From Aureobasidium sp. EXF-3400 (lineage: Eukaryota; Ascomycota; Dothideomycetes; Dothideales; Saccotheciaceae), in the NCBI GenBank assembly GCA_024195585.1, contig SWBL01000102.1, positions 1-64,000 of the forward strand: DNA of 64,000 nt, given 5' to 3'. Each line of letters starts with the position of its first letter. Positions within the stretch are counted from its first letter, which is position 1. Both the position numbers and the translations under genes were made by a program. The notes below the pieces were generated by a model. That model was given only the letters and a program-made list of their open reading frames with translations. It was not told the origin of the DNA and did not search any database. This document shows, in pieces, positions 24,342-34,343 of the stretch.

Positions 24342-25751
24342 TCAGCGTGCATGAGGCAACCCAAGCTCAACATCGTGAGCAAAAGCCCTCGTCGAAGACT
24401 GAGAAGCATCATCACGATCCTCCTCCTTGTGCTCAGAAGCCATGACCGACATCTCAATCGTCGTCGACTGCATAATACCATGCATAGGCAGATCATCCAC
24501 ACTGGACTCACTACTGCTTCCCCGATTCGTACTGCGTATATGATGACTGTAGTGCTGTATCTCCCTCGTATGCACATTCGTCGTAGTTTTCGCCTCTTTT
24601 GGTCGTGTAGGCTCCATGATGGCGTGAAAATCATCCATTGAGCGTCTGGAAAGCCCCAAATTGCTCTTTTGTGTATTACGGGTGCGGTTGCGTGCTGTGA
24701 GACCTGTGGTGCTGGCGCCACGACGTTTGTAGGCTGAGCTGCTGATGAAGCCTGGAGTCCAGCTTCTGAGTGCTGGGAGGGCTTCACGGAGAAGAGGCCA
24801 TACGCATGGGAGATTTGAGACGTAGAAGGCTACTGAGGCTTCTCTTGTGTACCAGAACATGTAGTCTTCTGCGTATATGGATCGGAAGAATTCGGCTTTG
24901 GTGAGGGCGGCCGCAATGATGACGAAGATGCCCATTGAGAAGATGCACTGCAAGCGTGTTAGTGTATGCTTGATCATCGATCCGCGAAGGTACTGACCAT
25001 AAGAACGAGCTTTTGTTTGAGTCCTATCGAGACTTGCATGATAAGTGGGAAAGGAATGATGAGCATGAACACATCAGAGGAGATGTTGAAAGTTCCCTGA
25101 ACAATGGCATAGTCATAGAAGACCATACAATTTAGTGGTGGAGAAGGAGCGATCTGCCAATACTTTGAGAACGGGGCACATTCTGCGAAGTAGGTGACTT
25201 GACATGCTACGTAGCCGATTGCGACGTAGATGGCAAGAATCTTGACTGCGATCTGTTGCCTCAGACCCATACTGGCATACCGTCAGTACAGGAGCACGGC
25301 CCAGGATGCGAAAGTACTTACGTGAGACGGCTGTATAGTTTCAACGTGCATACCTTCAAGAGCCAGATGACGTTCAACATGGCCTGTTCAGCCACGAGAT
25401 CAATCTTGGCTCCCTTCTGCCTGATCTTGATCTGATCTGGTGTGAGTGCAGATACATCTTCTCCTGGCATAGCAAGCGCGGTACCACCGCCTTGTGCCGT
25501 AAGATTCAACGTCAATATGAGGATTGTGTAAAAGACAGCTGCCACGAGAATCAGGAAATCATCGATTTCCAGATGCCGGAGACCAAGCTTCCTAGCTCTG
25601 GCATAACTGCATTAAAAGTATAAGCATTGGTCTAAGCAGAAGAGACAGGAAGGACGAACATGCGGAGAGCAATAACCACTATACCCAGTGCGTATAATGC
25701 CCAGGACTCTCTTTGTAGGTCATGTTGGAATTCTATAGGGAAAGCCCCCAT
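24342..25751 (-). CDS. PTH11/rhodopsin-domain fungal membrane protein
   Basis: Exons on the minus strand, 25660-25751, 25322-25606, 24998-25271 and 24342-24947, encode 418 aa (introns 53, 50 and 50 nt). The protein fits the fungal rhodopsin domain (PF20684), a seven-helix family that includes PTH11-like receptors. Features are RIYARARKLGLRHLEIDDF after helix 1, the helix with ILILTLNLTAQGGG, WLLKVCTLKLYSRLTMGLRQ, a Cys-containing extracellular loop with FAECAPFSKYW, and FNISSDVFMLIIPFPLIMQ. The C-terminal 170 residues are cytosolic, rich in Ser, Arg and Asp. Unlike PTH11 itself, no N-terminal CFEM domain is present. Members are proposed sensors of surface or chemical cues; the ligand is unknown. 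The ATG (MGAFPIEFQHDLQRE) leads directly into helix 1. Confidence 0.88.
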
Positions 25752-27236
25752 GTTTTGGTGGTTTGTATGGAGGTTGTCGGCGGGCTCCGGCGTTGGTTAG
25801 GTAAGAATTTGCCTACCCAGGACCAAGCTCATACAATGACAGCGGGAGTTGTAAATATGCTTAAAGAGAACCTGGAGTTAGGTTGAGCGCTTCTGCGGAG
25901 AGATCATGCTAGTTTGGACCCTTATAGATGGAAGTTATAGAAGCAGAATGAACATGCTTTTGCGTCGTCTCAATTGTGTATACACGAGCAGAGCAAGGGT
26001 ACATCTCCGGGGACTCAACTCTACAAATACACGCCAGAGCACCTCGAACGGACCCCAGAACTTGCCGAATTAGCCCAGCTGGGACGTGCCCTTACCAAAG
26101 CCGCCGCCATGTGGATTACAGCATGGTGGAGATGGTGAAGCGTGTAGGATGAAGTTCTTTCGCCAATTAGGTTTTTGCTAGGGTTATTCCAGAGGCTCAC
26201 CAGAAACGCCAATCACATGTTTTAGGCGAGCTTACGAGCTTCTTTATGCCAATCAAGACTTCGCAAGAGCCATCCGACACGTGGCGGGAGAAGACATCGT
26301 TGCCGTGTGTGTCCTATTGGATGCAAGAGGATGAGATAAGCACGGCAGAGCAATCGGCTTCATCTTCCAGAACATCGAAGCTGAAGATGAGGTTTGTTGA
26401 ACAACCAGCCCTACCGTCCGTACCAGGATCCAGGTATCGCTGTTTCATCCTCTCGGGAGCTGAGAACCGAGAAGCATTGAAGATCTGTATGTGCGCTCGG
26501 CCGGCAGCGACTTTGACTCAACGCTGATGCGTTCGCACGTATGGTCGGCGGTCGCATTCTTCGCATGCGAGAGTCCCAAGTGATATGCAAACCACCTCGT
26601 GTCCCGAATCCTTCCTCGGCGAGCAAGACCCTGAGTCGCGTACCTGGTGAATCGCGACGATGGAGGATGCATCAGATAAGGGCAAGCCTCTTAAAATCAG
26701 ATCCAAACAGACGCCATGCTCGGTGGCGCTCGTCTATTGCTTGAGGCTTTTTATACAAACAAGGGCGGCAAATTCTTCCCAGTCCCAAGATGAATTCAGG
26801 TCGACATGTTCACACGTTGCCTATCTTAATTATGATCATCATGTCATTGCTATGAGCCTTTACGTTAAGCTATGTAAGAGCCCTGTTTCGTGCCTGTGCC
26901 GAGAGCCTGACGAATAGAAGGTATACCCGCTCCAATGCCTCGGCCGTTAAGAAGCGAGGTGATTCGTCTAGTAAGGGCGATGTCGGGAGCTATGTGTTGG
27001 GCTGACGTCTGTAATTACCTGTTCGATGCGATCGTGTCAAGTATAAGGGTATCATCGAGAAAGCGCAACTTCGTGGCTGATCACCCTTCCACAAGGCTGT
27101 GATAAACCATGATGAGCAAAAGAGGATCCTGTTACCGATCGGAACGATGGACTACTCAATCGTCAAAGTCCATGCCCATGAGGTGACTGAGAATCGGGTC
27201 AGTGAGACCCTTGCGGGCGGGGGTTGTTATGGTCAC
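25752..27236. other. 1.5-kb intergenic region, weak coding traces
   Basis: This stretch lies upstream of one minus-strand gene and at the 3' end of another. Around 25950-26130 the plus strand has two overlapping frames that look protein-like: one starts MLLRRLNCVYTRARVH, like a mitochondrial presequence, and the other contains YTPEHLERTPELAELAQ. They could be exons of a small gene or a decayed remnant, but no splice model could be closed. Nothing else was recognised. Confidence 0.3.
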
Positions 27237-28479
27237 TTACCTTTCCACGATGCGCATGACCTTGGCAACGAAAGCTTCCAGATGGAAGATATGTTTCTGC
27301 GACATGTCAGTATTGGAAAATGACATTAGGCATACAGATTTCACTCACGGCACCCATTTGTACTCGATGCTCGTAGAAGGCCGACCACTTGATGATCTCG
27401 GTCTTGAGAGCGTCATCAATTTTTGGTATCAGCTTGAAGGTCAAGGTCTGCAACAATCAGCACATGCGCGTATTTGAGCTTGAGCCAAGAAAGTTACCTT
27501 GAGAATGGTACTGGCTGGAATGCAATGAGTGAGAAGATCATAGAGCTTGGCTCGGACCTGCAGGATGCGGGCAGGGCTGCGCTCGGCAAGAATCTCGTCG
27601 GCAATTTGAGAGATGAGGGCTTCCCAATCGGGAGGAGGAATGACTGTCTTTTCTGTGACTTGGTCGCTGGGAATGGTCAGCGGTGGTAACAGCGGCATAT
27701 TAACAGTCATTGATACTTTTGAGCATGGACGGCCTCAAACATGAGCAGAGCACGACGCAAGTTGCGGTAGCTCTCTTTGGCAATTCTCTTTTCCAGGCCC
27801 TCGCAGCGTGTGTAACCCTCCTTCTTTCCGACCCGAGCCAAGACCGTGCAGATCTCGTCTTCGGTTGGTGCAGCGACTCTGACAAGCAAGGTACGACTTC
27901 GAATAGGAGCAATGATATTGCTCGTACTGTTGGCCAGAAGGATCAAGCGCAGATTGGGGCTGTATTTTTCCATAGTTCTTCTCAAAGCAGCCTGAGCGTC
28001 TCTGGTGAGATGGTCTGCCTCATTGATGACGACTACCTTGAAGCGTTGTTTGGCGGCCACGTCGACTTGCTGCGTCTGAGCAACCTCCTTGAGAAGATCT
28101 TGTACGACAACACGGTCATAGTTGCCCACATCACTAGGTGTTATCTCGAGATGGTAGTTGGATGAGACGATGTTGAACTCGAGCTTGCGGTTGCTCGTTG
28201 TCTGGAAGACTCGACTGTCGATCTTTATTTTCTCAACTCCAGGACCATAGAGTGCGCGAAGGGTTGCTGTGATTCTTGTCTTTTTGCCAGCTCCGGAAGG
28301 ACCGTAGATCAGAAGATGTGGGAAGTCTCCGCTTTGCGCCTGCGAGAGCGTCAGTCCTACTTAGCCGTCACTTCAGGAAAGAAGCTGCTCACCAATGATC
28401 TTAGACGGTCGGACAGGTCATGGTGATATGTCAATGTTTCCAGAGAGCGCGGACGGTGCTTGTCTACGAGAAGGGCCAT
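27237..28479 (-). CDS. Replication factor C small subunit (Rfc5/RFC3 type)
   Basis: Five minus-strand exons, 28393-28479, 27717-28339, 27498-27666, 27349-27447 and 27237-27296, give 345 aa (introns 50-53 nt). This is a clamp-loader AAA+ subunit that helps load PCNA at primer ends; yeast Rfc5 is 354 aa. The N-terminus has MALLVDKHRPRSLETLTYH. Walker A, GPSGAGKKT, is at 42-50, followed by the family stretch SNRKLEFNIVSSNYHLEITP and Walker B VVINEADHLTRDAQ. The usual SRC sensor motif reads SRT (IAPIRSRTLLVRV). The C-terminal collar includes IPPPDWEALISQIADEIL and KHIFHLEAFVAKVM. The stop follows immediately after the last conserved helix, inside a good GTAAGT, so a further tiny exon cannot be excluded. 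It is the Rfc5 type rather than Rfc2-4 by the SNYHLEITPSDVGNYDR segment. Confidence 0.93.
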
Positions 28480-28785
28480 GTTGTTGAGGATGGTACAGAG
28501 CTTGATCAACTTGGATGGACTGAATGGGAAAGTCTGGGCTGAGGTTGACGCGCCTTCCTACGTCGACGCGTTAATTGATTTTCAGGATCACATGACGTCG
28601 GACAGGGTCACGGGAATCTACCGTTAAGAACTGCTTGACACTTGGACTGAGAGGCTACACCTCGTGAGGGCGACTGTTTGCCAGGGGAGGTTGGAGAAAT
28701 TATCATTGATCCTGAGAGCTTCGATACTGAATTCTGTTCATCGCATATCGATGTATGAGTTGGCTTTAATGAGGTCGCAACGAAG

Positions 28786-28926
28786 CTGCCCTGGCCCGAC
28801 CTACATCGACAACTCTGGTTTCACCTACCAGATTCAGTGTGATACCAACCATTCCGGTGTCTAGATTGAAATCACTGGCAACTTCACTCTCTCTAGACGT
28901 ACTGTTCCCTCCAGCCTTGACGGCTG
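28786..28926 (+). pseudogene. Intronless fragment copied from the 33-kb surface-protein gene
   Basis: This plus-strand stretch matches the region around the intron of the gene at 33139-34343. Over 42 codons it encodes the same peptide region ([32 protein letters not shown]). At the place where the source gene has a 53-nt intron (33444-33496) the copy is joined exactly as in the spliced message. A Gln codon is now TAG and similarity ends at TGA. An 8-nt deletion lies near its left end. Of 12 differences over the aligned 126 nt, nine are C-to-T or G-to-A relative to the gene. It looks like a truncated retrocopy (processed pseudogene). A diverged intronless paralogue that lost its ends is the alternative. 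Confidence 0.82.
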
Positions 28927-28995
28927 ATTGGGCCATCTGTGATCGTGGGAATTTTTTACATTAAATATGATAAGAACCAATCTGCAAGCATAATC

Positions 28996-29066
28996 GGTTG
29001 CGTGGCCCAATGGCAAGGCGCTTGACTACGAATCAAGAGATTCCAGGTTCGACCCCTGGCGTGATC
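28996..29066 (+). tRNA. tRNA-Arg(ACG)
   Basis: A 71-nt cloverleaf starts GGTTGCG and ends CGTGATC. It has a D-arm around GCCCAATGGCAAGGC, anticodon stem CTTGA/TCAAG enclosing CTACGAA (anticodon ACG), and T-arm CCAGG-TTCGACC-CCTGG. There is no intron. The acceptor pairs with three wobble pairs. ACG reads CGN Arg codons after inosine modification. It lies 70 bp downstream of the pseudogene fragment. Confidence 0.9.
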
Positions 29067-29322
29067 ATTTGTTTTGTCCTGGAGGTGCTCCAGGATCGGT
29101 TTCGTTTTTGCTCGCAGAAGAAAAGAGTTGATCAACTTTTTTTGGTGCACAGACTTCTACATCCGTGCGTTTATGCACGCATGCTATGCATATCAGCTGT
29201 TATGCTTCACATCTTGGCAATCAACGTGTCCTACTCATGAACGATCTGATATAATACATACTCTACATTATCAATTACAATCGCGTCCAATTGGATGTAG
29301 TCGGCAGAAAACCTCAAACAAA

Positions 29323-29847
29323 ATGATAATCGGCGGCATAAACATCGTCAGCTGCCAAATCGTCCGCAACCTCCTCAGCGCAACCCATCAACAGCAACCC
29401 TGCGGAGTAGACCTGACCCTCCGCTGCATATCCAAATGGACCTCATCAGCGACAATCGATTTTGATAACACACACCGTCAGGGCGCCAAAACCTCCATTC
29501 TACCATTTTGTTCCAAAACCTACACCATAATTCTACAACCCGGCGCCTATCTAGTCGATTTCAACGAGACCGTCAAGATACCTAGAGATTGCATGGGCCG
29601 TGTCTATCCCAGATCGAGTCTGTGGAGAAGCGGTGTGAGTGTGTCAGCTGGCGTTGTAGATGCTGGGTATGAGGGTGCGATGGGTGCGATGTTGGAGGTG
29701 AAGAATCCCTGTGGTGTCGTTCTGTATAGAGATGCGAAGCTGGCGCAGATTGTTCTGGAGCAGATGGAAGGTGAAGTGGAGGGCTATAACGGGGTGTATC
29801 AATCGTCAACTAGCAGTACTGGAGTCGACGGTGCGAAGAAAAGTTGA
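29323..29847 (+). CDS. dUTPase-like / dCTP-deaminase-like trimeric enzyme
   Basis: This intronless 174-aa protein of the trimeric dUTPase/dCTP-deaminase fold has recognisable motifs in order: PCGVDLTLR (motif I region), VKIPRDCMGRVYPRSSLW (motif II with the conserved Ser), SAGVVDAGYEGAMGAMLEV (motif III with the catalytic Asp position) and RDAKLAQIVLEQM (motif IV region). The C-terminal tail YNGVYQSSTSSTG may act as the flexible motif V arm. The sequence is closer to the prokaryotic dut/dcd-like branch than to the canonical eukaryotic Dut1, so it may be a second, accessory nucleotidohydrolase or a dUTPase-like protein of different substrate. The frame is open upstream, but ATG 29323 starts MIIGGINIV, the family's usual first strand. 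Confidence 0.8.
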   Translation: MIIGGINIVSCQIVRNLLSATHQQQPCGVDLTLRCISKWTSSATIDFDNTHRQGAKTSILPFCSKTYTIILQPGAYLVDFNETVKIPRDCMGRVYPRSSLWRSGVSVSAGVVDAGYEGAMGAMLEVKNPCGVVLYRDAKLAQIVLEQMEGEVEGYNGVYQSSTSSTGVDGAKKS

Positions 29848-29954
29848 TTCGATGATGTTGATATAATTCAATAGCTATATGTTCCATGGCCTGCTGGATT
29901 GGCTTTCCATGGCCAAGTTGTGAGGTCTGAACAACACTGCCCGAAATGATGCTT

Positions 29955-31724
29955 CTATGCAGCATCGGGAGTGTTGCCATCATGCAGGCCATGTTCCTGT
30001 CGGAATATTTCCATCCATTGGGTATCATCAGCAAATGTTTGGTTCCATGGATCATCACTGTCGAACCACAGCCGACGTGACTCTTGCTGGAACATCTCAT
30101 CTGTAGGCACAACTCCCGCCTTTATCTTCTCTTGAGCAAACCTTCCCAGATGGAAGGTCAGAATCTCCCATGCTGTGTTGAATTGCTGATTGTTTTCAAC
30201 TGGCCGATTGTCGGGAGAAGGAGAAGGATCTACGACAACGGTGTTGTTGCTGTTTGATGCATCGTTCAACGCAGCTCTTGAAGAGATTTGCGCAAGGAGT
30301 TCCGAATGTCCAGGCTTGGTTGCAGAGAAAGGAACCGGTGTCTTTGACTCAGAGCCAATCAGGAAGGGAGGCATTGAGTTCGTGACTTGATTAGCGACAT
30401 GTGGCTCGAAACCATGCGTACCCCTCCAGTCCAACATCTTCTTGCCTTCTCGGAAATGCTTGCTCAAGTGGTCAGCTCGAGCCTTCCAGTCGCTCATTTC
30501 AGTACCACAGAATCCACAGCGTGATTTGATAGGGACCTCCGGAGGTTTCCACTCTCCAATCGTGGGTATTGCGGTAATTTTGTGGACAAGTTTGAGATGT
30601 TGAATCAGATGATCTTTGCGCTTGAAGCTTCTAGCCTCCACATTCTTGTGTGCGCAAGCAGTAGAGTTGTGGCCTTCCAGGTGCTCCTTGCTTGGTTGAG
30701 GAACCAAACAGTATGCACAAAGTATATCGCCAGTAGATGGGCAAGTGACTACTTCGCCCTCGGGGGTGCAAACCCATTGCTCGGGATTCAAGTGCAACGA
30801 CTTCTCATGACGACACCAGTCGAATTTGTTCTTGAACGTGTCACAGCAAAACGTGCATGGAAAAGGTCGGTCATCGTTACCGGGTCCTGGTCGGGCTCGG
30901 GATTTGGTGACCTTGCCACGAGTGTTTTTGCGATGAGTCGAGCTTGCAGAGACACGAGAGTTAGCCGAACGACCTGACAGTATCGAGTCTAGGGATCCGT
31001 TCGAGGTACCACTTTCGAGACTGCTGATCGAAGCTGGCCTCGACGTTCGGCGAGCTGCGTAACCAAAGCCCTGTGGCTCGATGCCTGGTGTACTAACTCT
31101 ACTACTGTTTGCAGATCCCACGGTGAGATGTCGATCAAAATCCGTAGAAGCAACCGCATGGCTGATGGCAGTTATTGATGCCGGCTCGTTCTCTGGTGGA
31201 CTATTTTGCCAGCGCTGTAAGGGGTCTAAGCCTGACCGATCGGTGTTTTGCTGCTTCGGAATCGAGACACCAGAGTTCCTCGAGTACAGAGACCTGCGTC
31301 GCGGAAAGCCTTTCCTGGATCTGCTGTCGCGTCTCGCAGAGTGTGCGAACCAATTTTGCATCTCTTGACTGTTTGCAGTCATTGCGGCATTAGCAGATTG
31401 GGGTTGATAAGGGGATTTTGGTCCTGTGGGCAAAGGTTGTCCATAATTGATCCCAGGTGTAACCGCAGGTGAGTCCATATACGGCCCTTGGTAATCTTGC
31501 ATAGTAGGCGAATGGAACGTTGACATATCCATGGCGTTAGGAAAATATGGACTCGATGTCGCCTCCATGGAACTATCCCAAGATCCGATACCATTGAGAG
31601 GTGCGTAGTTCTCGGGCATCCATGAGTAATTTGCCCCATATTGGACAGGCGCTTGTGGAACTGATTGATTCGGTTGATTCTCAAGCTCTTCTGATGGCAG
31701 TCCCGGATGACTGGTTGTTCGCAT
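29955..31724 (-). CDS. C2H2 zinc-finger transcription factor
   Basis: A single uninterrupted 589-aa frame. The N-terminal half (1-280) is low-complexity, rich in Ser, Pro, Gln and Asn, as in activation domains, with a basic patch RRDSRSRKGFPRRRSLYSR near 131-149. A classical finger, FPCTFCCDTFKNKFDWCRH, lies at 288-311. It is followed by degenerate Cys/His pairs around 338-382 (CAYCLVP, HLKLVH) and 400-422 (CGFCGTEMSDW, HLSKHF). This arrangement is shared by a fungal-specific factor group with a WVC insert after the first finger. The target genes are unknown. The tail ends with hydrophobic and acidic segments. The ATG at 31724 is the first in frame; a 5' exon cannot be excluded. Confidence 0.85.
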   Translation of the reverse strand: MRTTSHPGLPSEELENQPNQSVPQAPVQYGANYSWMPENYAPLNGIGSWDSSMEATSSPYFPNAMDMSTFHSPTMQDYQGPYMDSPAVTPGINYGQPLPTGPKSPYQPQSANAAMTANSQEMQNWFAHSARRDSRSRKGFPRRRSLYSRNSGVSIPKQQNTDRSGLDPLQRWQNSPPENEPASITAISHAVASTDFDRHLTVGSANSSRVSTPGIEPQGFGYAARRTSRPASISSLESGTSNGSLDSILSGRSANSRVSASSTHRKNTRGKVTKSRARPGPGNDDRPFPCTFCCDTFKNKFDWCRHEKSLHLNPEQWVCTPEGEVVTCPSTGDILCAYCLVPQPSKEHLEGHNSTACAHKNVEARSFKRKDHLIQHLKLVHKITAIPTIGEWKPPEVPIKSRCGFCGTEMSDWKARADHLSKHFREGKKMLDWRGTHGFEPHVANQVTNSMPPFLIGSESKTPVPFSATKPGHSELLAQISSRAALNDASNSNNTVVVDPSPSPDNRPVENNQQFNTAWEILTFHLGRFAQEKIKAGVVPTDEMFQQESRRLWFDSDDPWNQTFADDTQWMEIFRQEHGLHDGNTPDAA

Positions 31725-32950
31725 CAGTGCAAATTCTCTCGTAACAGGAAGAGAAAGACCAACGAATTCGCCGAGACCGGATTGACCGGAGAATGGTCTG
31801 GTCGTCGCATAGCTGACTCAAAGTCGAAGTAATCCATTGTCGGTTACACACGGTCTATGTAGTTGCAGTGGTCATGATATGAAGAACAAGAGAATTGTAT
31901 GCATGCAGGATGTGTTCGAGATGCCGATTGGTGCGGCTGTCCTATCTGGAAGCCAAGGATGGACGTCGGCGAGCTTCAGAGTTTGCCGCAAACCGTGCAC
32001 GCCGCCCGGTCAGTCCGAACCACCGACTTCAGTTCTTTCTCCATCAAGAGCGACTGCAGACATCTTCTTGCCCACAAAGCTGGGGCATCTGATTCTCTCG
32101 TGTGAACTGCAATTGTTTTGCCTCCGGTCCATTGAGTTATTCGATCGATCGCAGCGGCATGTTGCCATGGACCCCTTGTTCCTCTCCTTCACCCCTTGGC
32201 CAGGCTTTGCATCCTCCGCGACGACCGTGCACAGGGGAGGAAACCGCTGCCACAGCAAAAACTTGGAGCAAATCTCCAACACGCGATTGACAGTTGAACA
32301 AAGCATACCAATTGGGGTCACCGTAATTAGACTACCAAGACGTTGCTCCGCGAAAGTCATAATGATTCGGAGCATGCCTATACTCTAACCTCAACCATGT
32401 CGTAGTGACCAAGTATGTTTTGATTAGCCATCCCGCGAGCTTCTCGCCATAACATTCAACGGCTCCCAAAACTTGCAACATTTGCTACCGGTCTTCCATT
32501 CAACATGGCAAAGTTGATCATAGAGATCCTAGTACTCAAGGCACCATGCTTAGCGGTGTTGATCTGCACACGTAAGGAACTGGACTGTTCGCTTCTCTGC
32601 ATGCTATCTCCACCATCTTCGATGTGCGTGCATACATACAGCGGACATGCATGATGGCAATTGGCCGTTCCAAACGTCTTCTGTCAAGCTTCCTCCGTCA
32701 AGCCGCCCCCCTTACCGGTCTTGTTGTCTGGCTACCGGTTTCCTGCTATTCTGTGGTAGCAAGCAATCTTATCTCCAACTCAACGACAACAGTTCTGACG
32801 CACAATCATATCGCTAATCCAGCTTCACTGACCGTCATGCAGGAGGATCCTCGTACTGGAAAATTGAGATCCACTCGACAGGTACAACGCCTTGGAGAGG
32901 CGAATTAACCAAACAACGAGTCAATGACACTCTACCCTTGAACAAAGGCC
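31725..32950. other. Intergenic region between divergent genes
   Basis: This 1.2-kb region lies upstream of the C2H2 factor (-) and the surface-protein gene (+). No coding model is supported; frames such as 32624-32908 are short and lack family features. It should include the C2H2 promoter on its left side. Confidence 0.4.
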
Positions 32951-33138
32951 TATATATACCATTGTCCAGCTCTGCTTGTAGTCTCATCATCCAACAACAG
33001 CAACAGCTTCCTTCAGCAGCATCTTTCCAGTCTTTGGCTTAGCCGTCCACTCTTTACAACACACTCTTTACTACTACTAATACCAACCCGACCACCAATC
33101 AACTAATCCACCCCCACCACCACCACCAAACAATCAAA
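32951..33138 (+). promoter_or_regulatory. TATA box and C/A-rich leader of the surface-protein gene
   Basis: TATATATA at 32951-32958 lies 188 bp upstream of the ATG. It is followed by a CA-, CT- and CCA-rich leader ending in AATCAAAATG. A clear TATA box and C/A-rich leader are typical of highly expressed fungal genes, fitting the strong codon bias of the downstream gene. Confidence 0.6.
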
Positions 33139-34343
33139 ATGCCTTCCTTCAGCGCCGTCTCCGCCGCCGCCATCTTGGCCTTCTCTGGCATGGCTTCCGC
33201 CATCCCTCAGTACAACTTCGGTAACATGACCACCGCCTCTCCCGCTGCCTCTGGCCGCCCCGTCACCACCATGCCCGGTTCCGGTGCTGGTCGCCCCGGC
33301 ACCAACTCCACCGCTCCCGGTACTGGTGCTGGCCGCCCCGGCTCGAACTCTACCGTCCCTGCTCTTGACGGCAAGTTCTGCCCTGGCCTCGACCTTTCGC
33401 TCTACATCGACAACTCTGGCCTCACCTACCAGATCCAGTGCGAGTAAGTGTTTTTAAGACCCTAGAGAAGACGAGCTCGACTAATACAGCCCTCAGCACC
33501 AACCATTTCGGTGTCCAGATTGAGATCACTGGCAACTTCACCCTCTCTAGACGTGCTGTTCCCTCCAGCCTTGACGACTGCATGAACCTCTGCGATGCTA
33601 CCAGCACCTGTGTTGGCACTGCATTCGACACTGCCGCTCGTACTTGCACTCTCTACAGCGACGTCCAGGCTGCCTACTCCGAGGAGGGCATCCAGTTCGC
33701 CCAGCGTGTCGCCAACGGCAATGGCAATGGTGCCGGCAACGGTGCTACCACCGTCTCTGCTGGTGGCCTGGCTACTTCCACCATCTACTCGACCAACGTC
33801 GTCACCATCGCTTCATGCGCTCCTACCGTGACCGACTGCCCTCTGAGAAACGGCGGCGCCGTCGTCACCCAGGTTGTTCCCGTCTCCGAGACCGTCTACG
33901 TCTGCCCCACCGCCACTGTCATCCCCGCCGCTCCCATTGCCTGCAACAGCTGCCCTTACACTGCCTCCACTGCCACTGTCTACTCTGCTACCGGCGGTGC
34001 TATGGTCCCCGTTTCCACCACTGTCTACGCTTGCCCTCAGGCCACTGGCACCACCGTTGTCGTTGAGGTCTGCACTGCCTGCGCTGCTAAGCCTACTGGC
34101 CCTGCTGGCAACGTCAACACCCAGACCCTCACCCTCACCAACCCCGCTGGAAACGTCAACACCCAGACTGTCACTGTCTGCAACGGCGAGCACTGCCCCG
34201 CTGCCACTGCTGCCAGCACCTCCACCATGGCCAAGTACACCCCCACCACCTCCCAGATGGCCATGTTCACTGGTGCCGCCTCCAACGTCAAGGCCGGTAT
34301 GGGCTTCGCCGGTATGGTCGCTGCTGCCGCTCTCGTCCTCTAA
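33139..34343 (+). CDS. Secreted, probably GPI-anchored surface protein with PAN/apple-like domain
   Basis: Exons 33139-33443 and 33497-34343 (intron 53 nt, phase 2) encode 383 aa. A signal peptide (first about 21 residues) is followed by a Gly/Ser/Thr-Pro-rich linker with repeated GAGRPG units. Next is a Cys-patterned domain of about 100 residues: [18 protein letters not shown], then [16 protein letters not shown], then [17 protein letters not shown] and CTLYSD. The CMNLC, CVGTAF, CTLYS spacing is typical of PAN/apple-like domains. A Thr/Val/Cys-rich region with TVY and VTQ repeats leads to a hydrophobic C-terminus ([15 protein letters not shown]) after a small-residue stretch, fitting GPI anchoring. 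Codon use is strongly biased to C-ending codons, suggesting high expression. It is the apparent source of the pseudogene at 28786-28926. Confidence 0.88.
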
